A stretch of 64,000 nt of DNA from UBA10649 sp963793105. Lineage in GTDB: Bacteria > Actinomycetota > Actinomycetes > S36-B12. The notes below the pieces were generated by a model. The model had not been told where the DNA came from and searched no databases. It saw only the letters and a program-made list of their open reading frames with translations. A program made the position numbers and the translations under genes. Shown in pieces: positions 8,400-15,611 of this stretch. Position 1 is the stretch's first letter. Every line of letters begins with the position of its first letter. Location: positions 1-64,000 of the forward strand of contig CAWBZB010000014.1 of assembly GCA_963793105.1 (NCBI GenBank). Reading direction: 5' to 3'.

Positions 8400-9254
8400 A
8401 TGCTCTTCGTCGGCGTGGGCCTCATGTGGGGGTCCGCCTACCTGCTCATCGCGATCGGCCTGGAGTCGTTCGACCCCGCGATGGTCACGTTCCTGCGCAT
8501 CCTGCTGGGTGTCCTGGTCCTGGGCGTGGTTCCCGCGGCACGTCGGGCGCGGATCGCCCGTGACGACTGGGCCCGCATCGCGCTGCTCGGCCTGCTGTGG
8601 CTCGCGGTGCCGCTCACCCTCTTCTCCTTCGCTCAGCAGTGGGTCGACTCCTCGGTCGCCGGGATGCTCACGGGTGCCCAACCGCTCCTCACCGCGGCCC
8701 TGGCCGCCTTCCTCATGCGACGACGCCCGCGGGGCCTGCAGGTGGCGGGTCTGCTCGTGGGCTTCGCCGGCATCCTCGCCATCACGATCACCTCGGTCGG
8801 AGGCAGTCAGTCCACGTCCCCGTGGGGAGTGGTGCTCGTGCTGGTCGCCATCGGGTGCTACGCCGTCTCAGTTAATCTCGCGGTCCCGCTCCAGCAGCGC
8901 TACGGCGGTCTCGCCGTCATCCTGCGCGCCATGGTCATCGCCCTGGTGCTGGTGTCGCCGCTCGGGATCTGGTCGCTGTTCCACGCCTCATACGGTCCGG
9001 ACGTGATCAGCAGCCTCGCCGCCGTCGCCCTGCTGGGCGCCGTCTCGACCGGGGTGGCCTACGTGGCGTTCACGACGCTCGTGGGCCGAACCGGGGCGAC
9101 CCGCGGAGCCAGCGCGGTCTACCTGATTCCCGTGGTGGCGATCGTCCTGGGCACGACGATCGGCCATGAATCGGTCCCCCCGGCCGCCCTGCTGGGCTCC
9201 GGGCTGGTGCTCGTCGGCGCCTTCCTCATGAGCCGGGCCGACGATCGCTCCTGA
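8400..9254 (+). CDS. EamA-family (DMT) transporter
   Basis: Inner-membrane protein of 284 residues with ten hydrophobic helices arranged as two EamA repeats. The N-terminal MWGSAYLLIAIGLES and the second-repeat RTGATRGASAVYLIPVVAIVLG are typical. Family members export metabolites such as amino acids; the substrate is unknown. The ATG at 8400 is the first ordinary start codon in this frame but has no evident ribosome site, so a non-standard start a few codons upstream (reading AFAPFDW) is possible. Confidence 0.85.
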   Translation: MLFVGVGLMWGSAYLLIAIGLESFDPAMVTFLRILLGVLVLGVVPAARRARIARDDWARIALLGLLWLAVPLTLFSFAQQWVDSSVAGMLTGAQPLLTAALAAFLMRRRPRGLQVAGLLVGFAGILAITITSVGGSQSTSPWGVVLVLVAIGCYAVSVNLAVPLQQRYGGLAVILRAMVIALVLVSPLGIWSLFHASYGPDVISSLAAVALLGAVSTGVAYVAFTTLVGRTGATRGASAVYLIPVVAIVLGTTIGHESVPPAALLGSGLVLVGAFLMSRADDRS

Positions 9255-9288
9255 GAGTCCCCCACGGCCACCAAACCCGTGACATGCC

Positions 9289-9320
9289 AGTGGGGGCCGT
9301 CCCGAAGGACGACCCCCACT
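9289..9320. terminator. Bidirectional hairpin terminator
   Basis: AGTGGGGG-cc-GTCC / CGAA loop / GGAC-ga-CCCCCACT forms a long near-perfect stem. It lies between the EamA stop (9254) and the stop of the reverse-strand binding protein (9335), so it can serve both. Confidence 0.75.
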
Positions 9321-9334
9321 GACGGTGGTACGAA

Positions 9335-10708
9335 CTAGCCGGCGTTCGGGCCGATGCCCTGCTTGACCAGCTCCTGGATGATCTGGGCCGACTCATCGAA
9401 ACCGATGAGCACGATGGCCTCAGGTCCAGCGGCCTTGATCTTCGCCACGTCAGCGGCGAAGTCGGTGGCCTTCGGGTCGTAGACGACGTTGGCGACAATC
9501 TCGCCACCGCCCTCAGTGACCGCCTTGGTGACGTTCTCGTTCAGGCCGTCGCCGTAGGAGTCCTGCAGCGACATGATGGCCACCTTGGTGTAGCCGTCCT
9601 GGAGCACCATGGAGCCCACGAAGGCGCCCTGGAGAACGTCGGACGGAGCCACGCGCCAGTACAGGCCACGGTCAGGTGCCGTGGTCAGCGCCGGCGAGGT
9701 GTTGGCCGGGGAGAACATCAGGACACCGGCGTTGGTGACCTGATCCAGGACCGACAGGGTCGAACCCGAGGACGCGGCGCCGATCAGGACGTCGATCCCC
9801 AGCGGCAGCAGGCGCTTGACGGTCTGCTTGCCGGTCTCGGTCGAGGTGTCGCCCGAGTCACCCTCTTCGAGGACGATCTCGTCGAAGCCGGGGATACCGC
9901 CGGCCTCCTCGATGTCCTTGATCGCGAGCTTCACGCCCGCGACCTCCGGTGGCCCGAGGAAGGCAAGGTTGCCCGTCACGGGAAGGAAGGTGCCGACCTT
10001 GAAGACGCCGTCACCAGCGCCCTCCTGGGGCTTGCCGTCGATCGGGTTGGCGTCGCCCTCGGGGACGATCTCGCCCTGCATGTAGGTCACCTCAGGAAGC
10101 AGGACGTTGTCCGGCCCGAAGGTGTAGACGCCGATCGAGGCCGCCGTGGGATCGCCTGCATCCCAGAAGTTCACGGCACCGGAACGACCGTTGTAGTCGA
10201 TGGCCTTGCCCTCTTCGAGGAGCGCCAGGCAGCCGGCGTAGTCGTTGCAGACGTCCGTGCCGTTCGTGATCGGGACAAGCTGCTTCGCGATGTCGACGCC
10301 AGCGTCCGACTTGGCGGCCGCAGCAGCCAGAGCCGAGAGGATGACCGAGTCGTAGGACTCGGGCGCATAGGCGAAGTCCTTCAGCTCGGGATCGACCTCG
10401 AGAAGGGCGTCCTTGAAGTCCTGGGTGTTCTCGGCGCCAGGGATCGTGCCCTTCACGCCGTCAAGCGTCCCCGGGGGGAGCTTCTCGCCCAGGGCATTGC
10501 CCGTGTTTCCGTCAACCAGGTAGAGAGGGGTGCCGGCTGCGGCAGCCTCGGAGGCCGGGGCCTCGGAAGCCATCTCGCTGGCGGCCGAGCTCTCTGCCGG
10601 CGCCGCTTCGCTGGACTCGCTCGATGAGCTGCTACCGCCGCAGGCGGCAAGCGCCAGCGAGGCAACTCCCAGCACGGCGGCCGACTTGAAGACCGTAGTG
10701 CGCTTCAT
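9335..10708 (-). CDS. LivK-type substrate-binding lipoprotein with circularly permuted domain order
   Basis: Periplasmic-binding-type lipoprotein of 457 residues, presumably feeding livHMGF. The signal peptide ends in lipobox LALAAC (acylated Cys23), followed by a Ser/Ala/Glu-rich linker to ~60. In ordinary LivK proteins the mature chain begins with the segment seen here only at 235 (VFKVGTFLPVTGNLAFLGPP). It normally continues past QELVKQGIGP (446-454) into PLYLVDGNTGNALGE and ends near SIGVYTFGPDN. Here PLYLVDGN comes first (61-~201), then a linker (~205-234), then the normal N-terminal half, and the gene stops right after GIGPNAG. The halves are therefore swapped at one hinge loop. The ribosome site AAGGAG is 6 nt before the ATG. 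It is divergent from nothing and lies behind pdtaR. Confidence 0.88.
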   Translation of the reverse strand: MKRTTVFKSAAVLGVASLALAACGGSSSSSESSEAAPAESSAASEMASEAPASEAAAAGTPLYLVDGNTGNALGEKLPPGTLDGVKGTIPGAENTQDFKDALLEVDPELKDFAYAPESYDSVILSALAAAAAKSDAGVDIAKQLVPITNGTDVCNDYAGCLALLEEGKAIDYNGRSGAVNFWDAGDPTAASIGVYTFGPDNVLLPEVTYMQGEIVPEGDANPIDGKPQEGAGDGVFKVGTFLPVTGNLAFLGPPEVAGVKLAIKDIEEAGGIPGFDEIVLEEGDSGDTSTETGKQTVKRLLPLGIDVLIGAASSGSTLSVLDQVTNAGVLMFSPANTSPALTTAPDRGLYWRVAPSDVLQGAFVGSMVLQDGYTKVAIMSLQDSYGDGLNENVTKAVTEGGGEIVANVVYDPKATDFAADVAKIKAAGPEAIVLIGFDESAQIIQELVKQGIGPNAG

Positions 10709-10760
10709 GCAATCTCCTTAGAGAATGACAAACGACGGCGAATACCGTCGCGTTCAGGAC

Positions 10761-10803
10761 ACCATAAGGGGCAGCAGGTTACATGTGGGTAACCGCGTGT
10801 TAC
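10761..10803 (-). promoter_or_regulatory. GlnR-like operator and promoter of the binding-protein gene
   Basis: GTTAC-n6-GTAAC-n5-GTTAC at 10778-10803 resembles the GTnAC-n6-GnAAC boxes bound by the actinobacterial nitrogen regulator GlnR, although the second spacing is 5 rather than 6. On the reverse strand TATGGT (10766-10761) is a good -10 for the lipoprotein gene, so the box would overlap the -35 region, as expected for an activator. Regulation by nitrogen status is inferred. The remaining gap between the two genes (10709-10847) shows nothing else. Confidence 0.4.
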
Positions 10804-10847
10804 TTCGTTGGCGCTTCGTGACCGTTCTGTGACCTTGCTGAGGGCTT

Positions 10848-11438
10848 TCAGCCCTTGCCGGCAAGCACGAGGGCAGCCACCTCGGCCAGCGTGACGCGTT
10901 GATCCATGGCCGCCCGGCGCAGCCAGGCGAACGCCTCGGGCTCGGTGAGCCCCCACTGCTTCTCGAGTTGACGCTTGGCCCGATCGACGGTCTCGCGTGC
11001 CTCCTGGCGCTCCTGCAGGCCGGACACGTGCTCCTGGAGATCGCGCATCTGCTGCCACCGCGCCACGGCCACCTCGATGGCCGGGGCGAGGTCGGATCGG
11101 CTGAACGGCTTGACGAGGTAGCCGAGCACCCCGGCAGCCGAGGCGCGCCGGACGGTCTCGGCCTCGCTGAATGCCGTCACCATGACTACCGGCGCAAGCC
11201 CCTCACTGATGATCTCCTCGGCCGCCGACAGACCGTCACGGCGCGGCATCGCCACGTCCATGAAGACCACGTCCGGGCGCAGCGCCCGCGTCTGCTCAAC
11301 CGCCGCCTGCCCGTCGGAGACCTGCCCCACGACGCGGTACCCGCACTCGCCGAGGAGCTCGACGAGGTCCATCCGGATCAGCGTCTCGTCCTCCGCCACC
11401 AGGACGGTCGTGATCTCCGCCGCGCCCGGATCAGCCAT
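10848..11438 (-). CDS. pdtaR: ANTAR response regulator, PdtaR type
   Basis: Cytoplasmic regulator of 196 residues. The receiver domain (8-125) has the acidic pair E16/D17, phospho-acceptor D61 in VVFMDVAMP and K110 in YLVKPF. A coiled stretch (126-150) leads into an ANTAR RNA-binding domain (~140-190, AKRQLEKQWGLTEPEAFAWLRRAAM). Family members act as antiterminators by binding paired hairpins in nascent RNA after phosphorylation by a PdtaS-type kinase, which is not in this window. The ATG at 11438 was chosen over longer starts because the receiver begins there and a TACGCT hexamer lies 6 nt upstream. Confidence 0.92.
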   Translation of the reverse strand: MADPGAAEITTVLVAEDETLIRMDLVELLGECGYRVVGQVSDGQAAVEQTRALRPDVVFMDVAMPRRDGLSAAEEIISEGLAPVVMVTAFSEAETVRRASAAGVLGYLVKPFSRSDLAPAIEVAVARWQQMRDLQEHVSGLQERQEARETVDRAKRQLEKQWGLTEPEAFAWLRRAAMDQRVTLAEVAALVLAGKG

Positions 11439-11444
11439 GCAGCC

Positions 11445-11450
11445 AGCGTA
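11445..11450 (-). promoter_or_regulatory. Leaderless -10 element of pdtaR
   Basis: TACGCT on the reverse strand, 6 nt before the ATG at 11438. The spacing implies that transcription starts at or next to the start codon. Confidence 0.5.
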
Positions 11451-11483
11451 GGCGGTCGCCACCGTCACCCCGTGCCTGAGGAC

Positions 11484-11489
11484 TACCCT
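11484..11489 (+). promoter_or_regulatory. -10 element of the tRNA-Leu gene
   Basis: TACCCT, 9 nt before the mature tRNA 5' end; it would start transcription 2-3 nt upstream of the tRNA. Confidence 0.4.
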
Positions 11490-11498
11490 TGTGCGGGC

Positions 11499-11572
11499 GC
11501 CCCGGTATCCCAACCGGCAGAGGAAGCGGTCTCAAACACCGTCCAGTGTGGGTTCGAATCCCACCCGGGGCA
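11499..11572 (+). tRNA. tRNA-Leu (anticodon CAA) with a short variable loop
   Basis: A 74-nt cloverleaf: acceptor GCCCCGG/CCGGGGC plus discriminator A, D-loop with GG, anticodon stem GCGGT/ACCGT around loop CTCAAAC (anticodon CAA, Leu), and T-arm GTGGG-TTCGAAT-CCCAC. The variable loop is only about 5 nt (CCAGT), whereas tRNA-Leu is normally class II with a long extra arm. CCA is not encoded. Divergent from pdtaR. Confidence 0.85.
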
Positions 11573-11712
11573 CGTCGGGTCCATGCCCCGCCTGACCAGC
11601 ACACGCCCTGTTGTCACTCGTTCGCCGCCGCGAGCCTGCGTCACGAGGACGGTCCCGCGCGTCATCGGTCCCGCGGCCGGTCGCCGGGTTGACAGCGACG
11701 GCGGTGTCAGAC

Positions 11713-12972
11713 CTATCCGAAGAGCTCGGCGAAGTTGGTGGTGCCGGGGTACAGCTGCTCCAGCAACACGTTCTGGTCCAGGGAAGCCGTGTCCCCGGAT
11801 GAGTTGATGGCCATCACGACGATGGCGCCGCTGTCGCCGTCGCGCACGGCCAAGGTGGTCCAGCCGGGAATGGAACCGGTGTGCCCGGTCCACGAACCGG
11901 CCCTCAGCAGCCCCAGCCCGTAGTCATAGAGCGGCGCTCCCTCGGCGAGCGGCTCGAATTGGCTCCGCTCCTGCTGCAGCGACTCGGGCAACAGCACTGA
12001 GCCGAAATCGGCCGCGGCCCAGGCGGCCATGTCCTCCATGGTCGAGGACATGACGCCCGCGGCCCCACCCCACGAGGCGGTCCAGTCCGTCACATCAGTG
12101 TTCGGCTCCAACGTCCCACCTGCAGTGGTCAGCGGTTCCACCGCCGACGCGGTGACGTAGCCGCGCAGGAAGGGCGCGGTGAGCGAGGTGTCATCAGCCG
12201 GGGGGTAGTCGGTCCGCGAGAGCCCCAAGGGGTCGAGCAACTCGGTCGTCACCAGGTCGGGCAGTTCCTGCTCGGTCACTGCCTCCAGCAGCTCGCCAAG
12301 CACGATGTAGTTGGTGTTGCTGTAGGAGGCCGGCGTCTGTCCGGCGGAAGTCACCTCCCCGGACTGCATCGCGGCGTCGATCAGCTCGTCGGCCGTCCAC
12401 GTCTTAGTGGCGAAGGTGTCGTCCACCGCCGCCTGGCCGGTGACGACCGCCTCGTAGTCCGGCAGCCCGCTCCGCATGGCGAGCAGCTGGCGGACCGTGA
12501 CCTGCCCGATGTCGGGATACGTCTCGGACAGTTCCGGAAGGTACTCGGCGACCCGGGTGTCCAGTTCCAGCGACCCTTGGTCGACCTGTCCCAACACAAG
12601 GGCGGCGATGAACGTCTTGGTCAGGCTCCCGATCCGGAATCCATCGTCGACCTGTGCTGCTTTGTCGGACTCCAGGTCTGACTTCCCCAGGGCCGTCGCG
12701 TAGACCCCGTCGTCCGGATCCCACACCCCGAGCAGCAGCGCCGGGACTTCCTCGCCCGACTGTTCCACGACAGCAGCCGCCAACGCCTCGATCTCCGCCG
12801 CCCGCTCCTCGCCCATAGGTTCCGACGGCAGGCTGACCAACGCAGCGGCCGAGGACTCCGTCCCCGTCTCACCGTTGCCATCGGGCCCGCTCGATGAGCA
12901 TCCGGCCAGCAGGAGGGCTGCAGACAGGCCGACCGCTGCGGCCGCGGCGAGGGTGCGGATGCGCGCGATCAT
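11713..12972 (-). CDS. Secreted serine-hydrolase lipoprotein (beta-lactamase/DD-peptidase fold)
   Basis: 419-residue lipoprotein with lipobox LLLAGC (Cys25). The class C beta-lactamase-like fold carries S116-x-x-K119 (GSLTKT), the Tyr motif Y217-S-N and a C-terminal HTGSIPG. These are the three catalytic elements of penicillin-binding or esterase-type relatives, so the enzyme should be active outside the membrane on peptidoglycan peptides or esters. The ATG at 12972 was chosen because the signal peptide starts there and TACTCT lies 7 nt upstream; longer in-frame starts would precede the signal peptide. It sits alone behind tRNA-Leu in an accessory patch. Confidence 0.85.
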   Translation of the reverse strand: MIARIRTLAAAAAVGLSAALLLAGCSSSGPDGNGETGTESSAAALVSLPSEPMGEERAAEIEALAAAVVEQSGEEVPALLLGVWDPDDGVYATALGKSDLESDKAAQVDDGFRIGSLTKTFIAALVLGQVDQGSLELDTRVAEYLPELSETYPDIGQVTVRQLLAMRSGLPDYEAVVTGQAAVDDTFATKTWTADELIDAAMQSGEVTSAGQTPASYSNTNYIVLGELLEAVTEQELPDLVTTELLDPLGLSRTDYPPADDTSLTAPFLRGYVTASAVEPLTTAGGTLEPNTDVTDWTASWGGAAGVMSSTMEDMAAWAAADFGSVLLPESLQQERSQFEPLAEGAPLYDYGLGLLRAGSWTGHTGSIPGWTTLAVRDGDSGAIVVMAINSSGDTASLDQNVLLEQLYPGTTNFAELFG

Positions 12973-12979
12973 GGGACCG

Positions 12980-12985
12980 AGAGTA
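12980..12985 (-). promoter_or_regulatory. Leaderless -10 element of the serine-hydrolase gene
   Basis: TACTCT on the reverse strand, 7 nt before the ATG at 12972. Confidence 0.45.
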
Positions 12986-13350
12986 GTAGCGCCAGGGGCA
13001 TCCGGCGCGTCCTGTGTGGGATGCGGTGTGGGATGAACCACCCCGAAGGTGAGTGATCCCAGCACGGATGGCGAGCTCGGTGAGGGGATTCCCCTTCGGG
13101 CCGACAGGCGAACCTGCTCTCCCTTGACCCGGTGACGTGTGCGTCGTCGCCGGAAGAGCGAGTCCCGCAAAATCCCTCTCGCAGCCCCGCGAACCGGCAC
13201 CAACGACCACCAACGCCCACCGAAGCGTCTATGAAGGAATCCCTGCATGAGCGCCCGATGACTTCGCGGCTAGAAGTGCCTCTCCAGCGTCCGAATCACA
13301 CCCGGGGCACCGCGATGCGTTCTGACAGAGCAACTCGGGCGGCCGGACCG
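12986..13350. other. 365-bp gap with no convincing gene
   Basis: Short open frames here lack homology features and ribosome sites. Apart from the serine-hydrolase upstream region and the tRNA-derived fragment at 13290-13310, I see nothing specific. Confidence 0.4.
13290..13310 (+). repeat. Fragment matching the 3' end of tRNA-Leu (att-like remnant)
   Basis: From 13292 to 13310 the sequence CGAATCACACCCGGGGCAC differs from the T-arm/acceptor end of tRNA-Leu (CGAATCCCACCCGGGGCAC, 11555-11573) at one position. It is in the same orientation, 1.7 kb away. Upstream similarity is patchy. Such 3'-end duplicates are the usual scar of integration into a tRNA gene; no integrase is present. Confidence 0.5.
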
Positions 13351-13996
13351 TCAGCCGACGGGGGCGTCGGGCGCGACCGGGGCGGGACAGGGCCCTAGCC
13401 CGAAGACGTGGCCGAGTTCGTGGGCGACGACCTCCGTCACCTTCGCCCTCGACTTCCTGTTGATGCAGGACGCGCGGAAGGCCGCGGAGCCCTCAAGGAT
13501 GATCCTGGTCGCCGGATCGACCCGTAGCGGAGTGGCCAGACCGACCACGCCTGGGTCCACGGTCGTGTTCCGGCCGGCGTCGACCATGGTCAGGTAGATG
13601 TGGCGATCGCGTGACTGCCCGTCCTGAGGCGAGCTGATCCCGGTCGAGGGATCGAAGTCGACGCGGATCGGACCGACGTACTGGAACCTGACGACGCTGC
13701 CCCTGTTCCAATGCGTCAACGCGGCGTTCAGCGCAGCCTTGGCCTTCTTGCGCTGGTCGCGCGCGAGGCCACGGGCGTCGATCGAGATGGTGATGGGCGC
13801 CGGGCAGTCGGACCACCACTGCCCTCGAACGCGGTTCCCTCGTAGATGGACGTCCACGGTTGGGTGTCGTCAGCCATGGCCGGGCCAGCCGTCCCGGCTC
13901 CGAGCGCCGCCGTCGTCACGACGGCAATCGCCGCCGTCGCCAGCTTCCCTTCCTCCGCCCGTGGATGGCAGTTGCTGCGCCCACCTTGGCCGTCAT
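13351..13996 (-). pseudogene. Broken secreted zinc metalloprotease (matrixin-like)
   Basis: Pieces of one secreted protease lie in shifted frames. They are an N-terminus beginning MTAKVGAATAIHGRRKG; a signal-peptide core (ATAAIAVVTTAALGAG ending PAMA) with mature start DDTQPW; and a catalytic part from QWWSDCPAPITISIDARG to the end. One-base shifts are needed near 13945 and near 13830-13850. The zinc helix is HELGHVFGLG, but the third ligand expected after GLG (H) is P, and the protein ends 13 residues later, so the C-terminal substrate-binding turn is absent. Even if the frameshifts are sequencing errors, the active site looks incomplete. Confidence 0.6.
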
Positions 13997-14057
13997 GCTG
14001 GCAGCAGGACAACGACGCGACGTGCGGCCTACATTGGGTGGGACGAACGGAGTTGCC

Positions 14058-14561
14058 ATGGCCCTCTCGCGCACTCGGGTGGCTGCCGCACTCGCGGCCG
14101 CAACCCTCATCCTCTCCCCCGCTCTCTCCGCCTGCGGGCAGGCCGCCGAACAGGCCGCCGAGCAGGCCGCCGAGGAGGCCATCGGCGGGGACGTCGAGAT
14201 CGAGGACGACGGCGTCACCGTGACCGACGACGAGGGCAACCAGATGGCCATCGGCGAGGACGTGGCCCTGCCGGACAACTGGCCGGCGGAGATTCCGGTC
14301 TACGACGCGGGCACCATGTCGATGGTGACGGTGCAGGCAGATGGGTCGGTGAACGCCGTATGGACGACCGACGCGACGCCCGAGGAGGCGGTCGACGCCT
14401 ACGGCGCGGCGCTCGAATCGGCCGGATTCACGTCCGAGTCCGAATCGGATCTGGGCGGAATGTTCGTCCGCGAGTACACGGGGGGGAACTTCACGATCAG
14501 CGTCAGCTCGATCGAGGCGGACGGGTCCACCTCGCTGATCGTTGCTGCCGAGAAGGGCTAG
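14058..14561 (+). CDS. Small secreted lipoprotein of unknown function
   Basis: 167 residues. A signal peptide ends in a lipobox-like SPALSAC, followed by an Ala/Glu-rich heptad stretch (three tandem AAEQ units), an acidic segment, and a compact C-terminal domain (from about PDNWPAEIPVY). Acidic, anchored outside the membrane. I do not recognise a named family. The ATG at 14058 has GGAG 5 nt upstream. The stop overlaps the convergent nusB stop by 4 nt. Confidence 0.7.
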   Translation: MALSRTRVAAALAAATLILSPALSACGQAAEQAAEQAAEEAIGGDVEIEDDGVTVTDDEGNQMAIGEDVALPDNWPAEIPVYDAGTMSMVTVQADGSVNAVWTTDATPEEAVDAYGAALESAGFTSESESDLGGMFVREYTGGNFTISVSSIEADGSTSLIVAAEKG

Positions 14562-14998
14562 GCGGTCGGGTCCGAGCCGAGTGCGAGACGCGGCTTGAGC
14601 TCCAGGAGGCGCCCGAGCAGGCCGTTGACGAAGGACGAGGACTCGTCGGTCGACAGTTCCTGCGCCAGCGACACGGCCTCGTCGATGGCCACGGCATCGG
14701 GCACGTCATCACGCCACAGGAGCTCATAGGCGCCGATCCGCAGGATGGCCCGGTCGACGGCCGGCATCCGCTCGAGGCTCCAGCCCATGGAGTAGCTGCC
14801 CAGGAGCTCGTCGATGTACTCCCGGTGCAGGGTCACGCCGTCGATGAGCTCGGTGACGTAGGCGTTCATCGCCGCCTGCCCCTCGTCCGATCGGCGCTGC
14901 GTCGTCGCGGCGAGCACGTCTGAAGGCGCGCTGCCTCGGATGTCCGCCTCGTAGAGGGCGTCGAGAGCCCGCTTGCGCGCCTTGCTGCGTGCCGACAT
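14558..14998 (-). CDS. nusB: Transcription antitermination factor NusB
   Basis: 146 residues, all-helical NusB fold, beginning with the basic segment SARSKARKRALDALYEAD. The central signature MPAVDRAILRIGAYELLW and the C-terminal DESSSFVNGLLGRLLE are typical. It binds boxA RNA with NusE for rRNA antitermination. It follows efp by 21 nt, the usual actinobacterial order pepP-efp-nusB. Confidence 0.93.
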   Translation of the reverse strand: MSARSKARKRALDALYEADIRGSAPSDVLAATTQRRSDEGQAAMNAYVTELIDGVTLHREYIDELLGSYSMGWSLERMPAVDRAILRIGAYELLWRDDVPDAVAIDEAVSLAQELSTDESSSFVNGLLGRLLELKPRLALGSDPTA

Positions 14999-15019
14999 GT
15001 CAGGGAGTCCGAGCCGTCG

Positions 15020-15585
15020 TCAGTCGTTGATCCGGCCGAGATAGGACCCGTCTCGGGTGTCCACCTTGACCTTGGTGTCCGACTCGATGAACAGCGGGAC
15101 CTGGATCTCGGCGCCGGTCTCCAGCGTGGCCGGCTTGGTGCCGCCCGTGGATCGGTCGCCCTGGAGCCCCGGCTCGGTGTACGTGATCATCAGCTCGACG
15201 GAGGCGGGCAGCTCGATGTAGATCGGCACGGCCTCGTGAGTGGCAACGGTGGCGGTCTGGTTCTCCAGGAGGTACTTCGACATCTCGCCGACGACGGCGC
15301 TGGGGACGTTGATCTGGTCGTACGTCTGGGTGTCCATGAAGACCCAGTCGTCGCCGTCCTTGTAGAGGTACTGCATCTCCCGCTTGTCGACGGTGGCCGT
15401 CTCGACCTTGAGACCGGCGTTGAACGTCTCGGTCGACGACCTTGCCCGGTCAGCACGTTCTTCAGCTTGGTGCGCACGAAGGCACCGCCCTTGCCGGGCT
15501 TGACGTGCTGGAACTCGACGACGGTCCACAGCTGGCCATCGATGTTGAGGACGAGCCCGTTCTTCAGGTCATTCGTGGTTGCCAC
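15020..15585 (-). CDS. efp: Translation elongation factor P (frame disrupted)
   Basis: EF-P relieves ribosome stalling at polyproline. The N-terminal KOW-like domain (ATTNDLKNGLVLNIDGQLW) bears the loop KPGKGGAF with the conserved Lys, and runs to LKNVLTG. The frame is then lost and resumes at ETFNAGLKVETATVDKREMQYLY through to the C-terminal LGRIND. The expected VLTGKVVDETFNAG is restored by removing one G near 15447 and one C near 15433 on the coding strand, i.e. two 1-base insertions 15 bp apart. The GTG at 15585 was chosen: GGAG lies 8 nt upstream, while the earlier GTG at 15591 would be too close to it. Sequencing error is likely. Confidence 0.85.
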
Positions 15586-15611
15586 GTGCACTGCTCCAGA
15601 GTGGTCGAGCC

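Noticed and set aside
13132..13398. Small forward open frame in the gap before the metalloprotease
   Set aside because: No ribosome site or recognisable features, and it runs into the tRNA-derived fragment.
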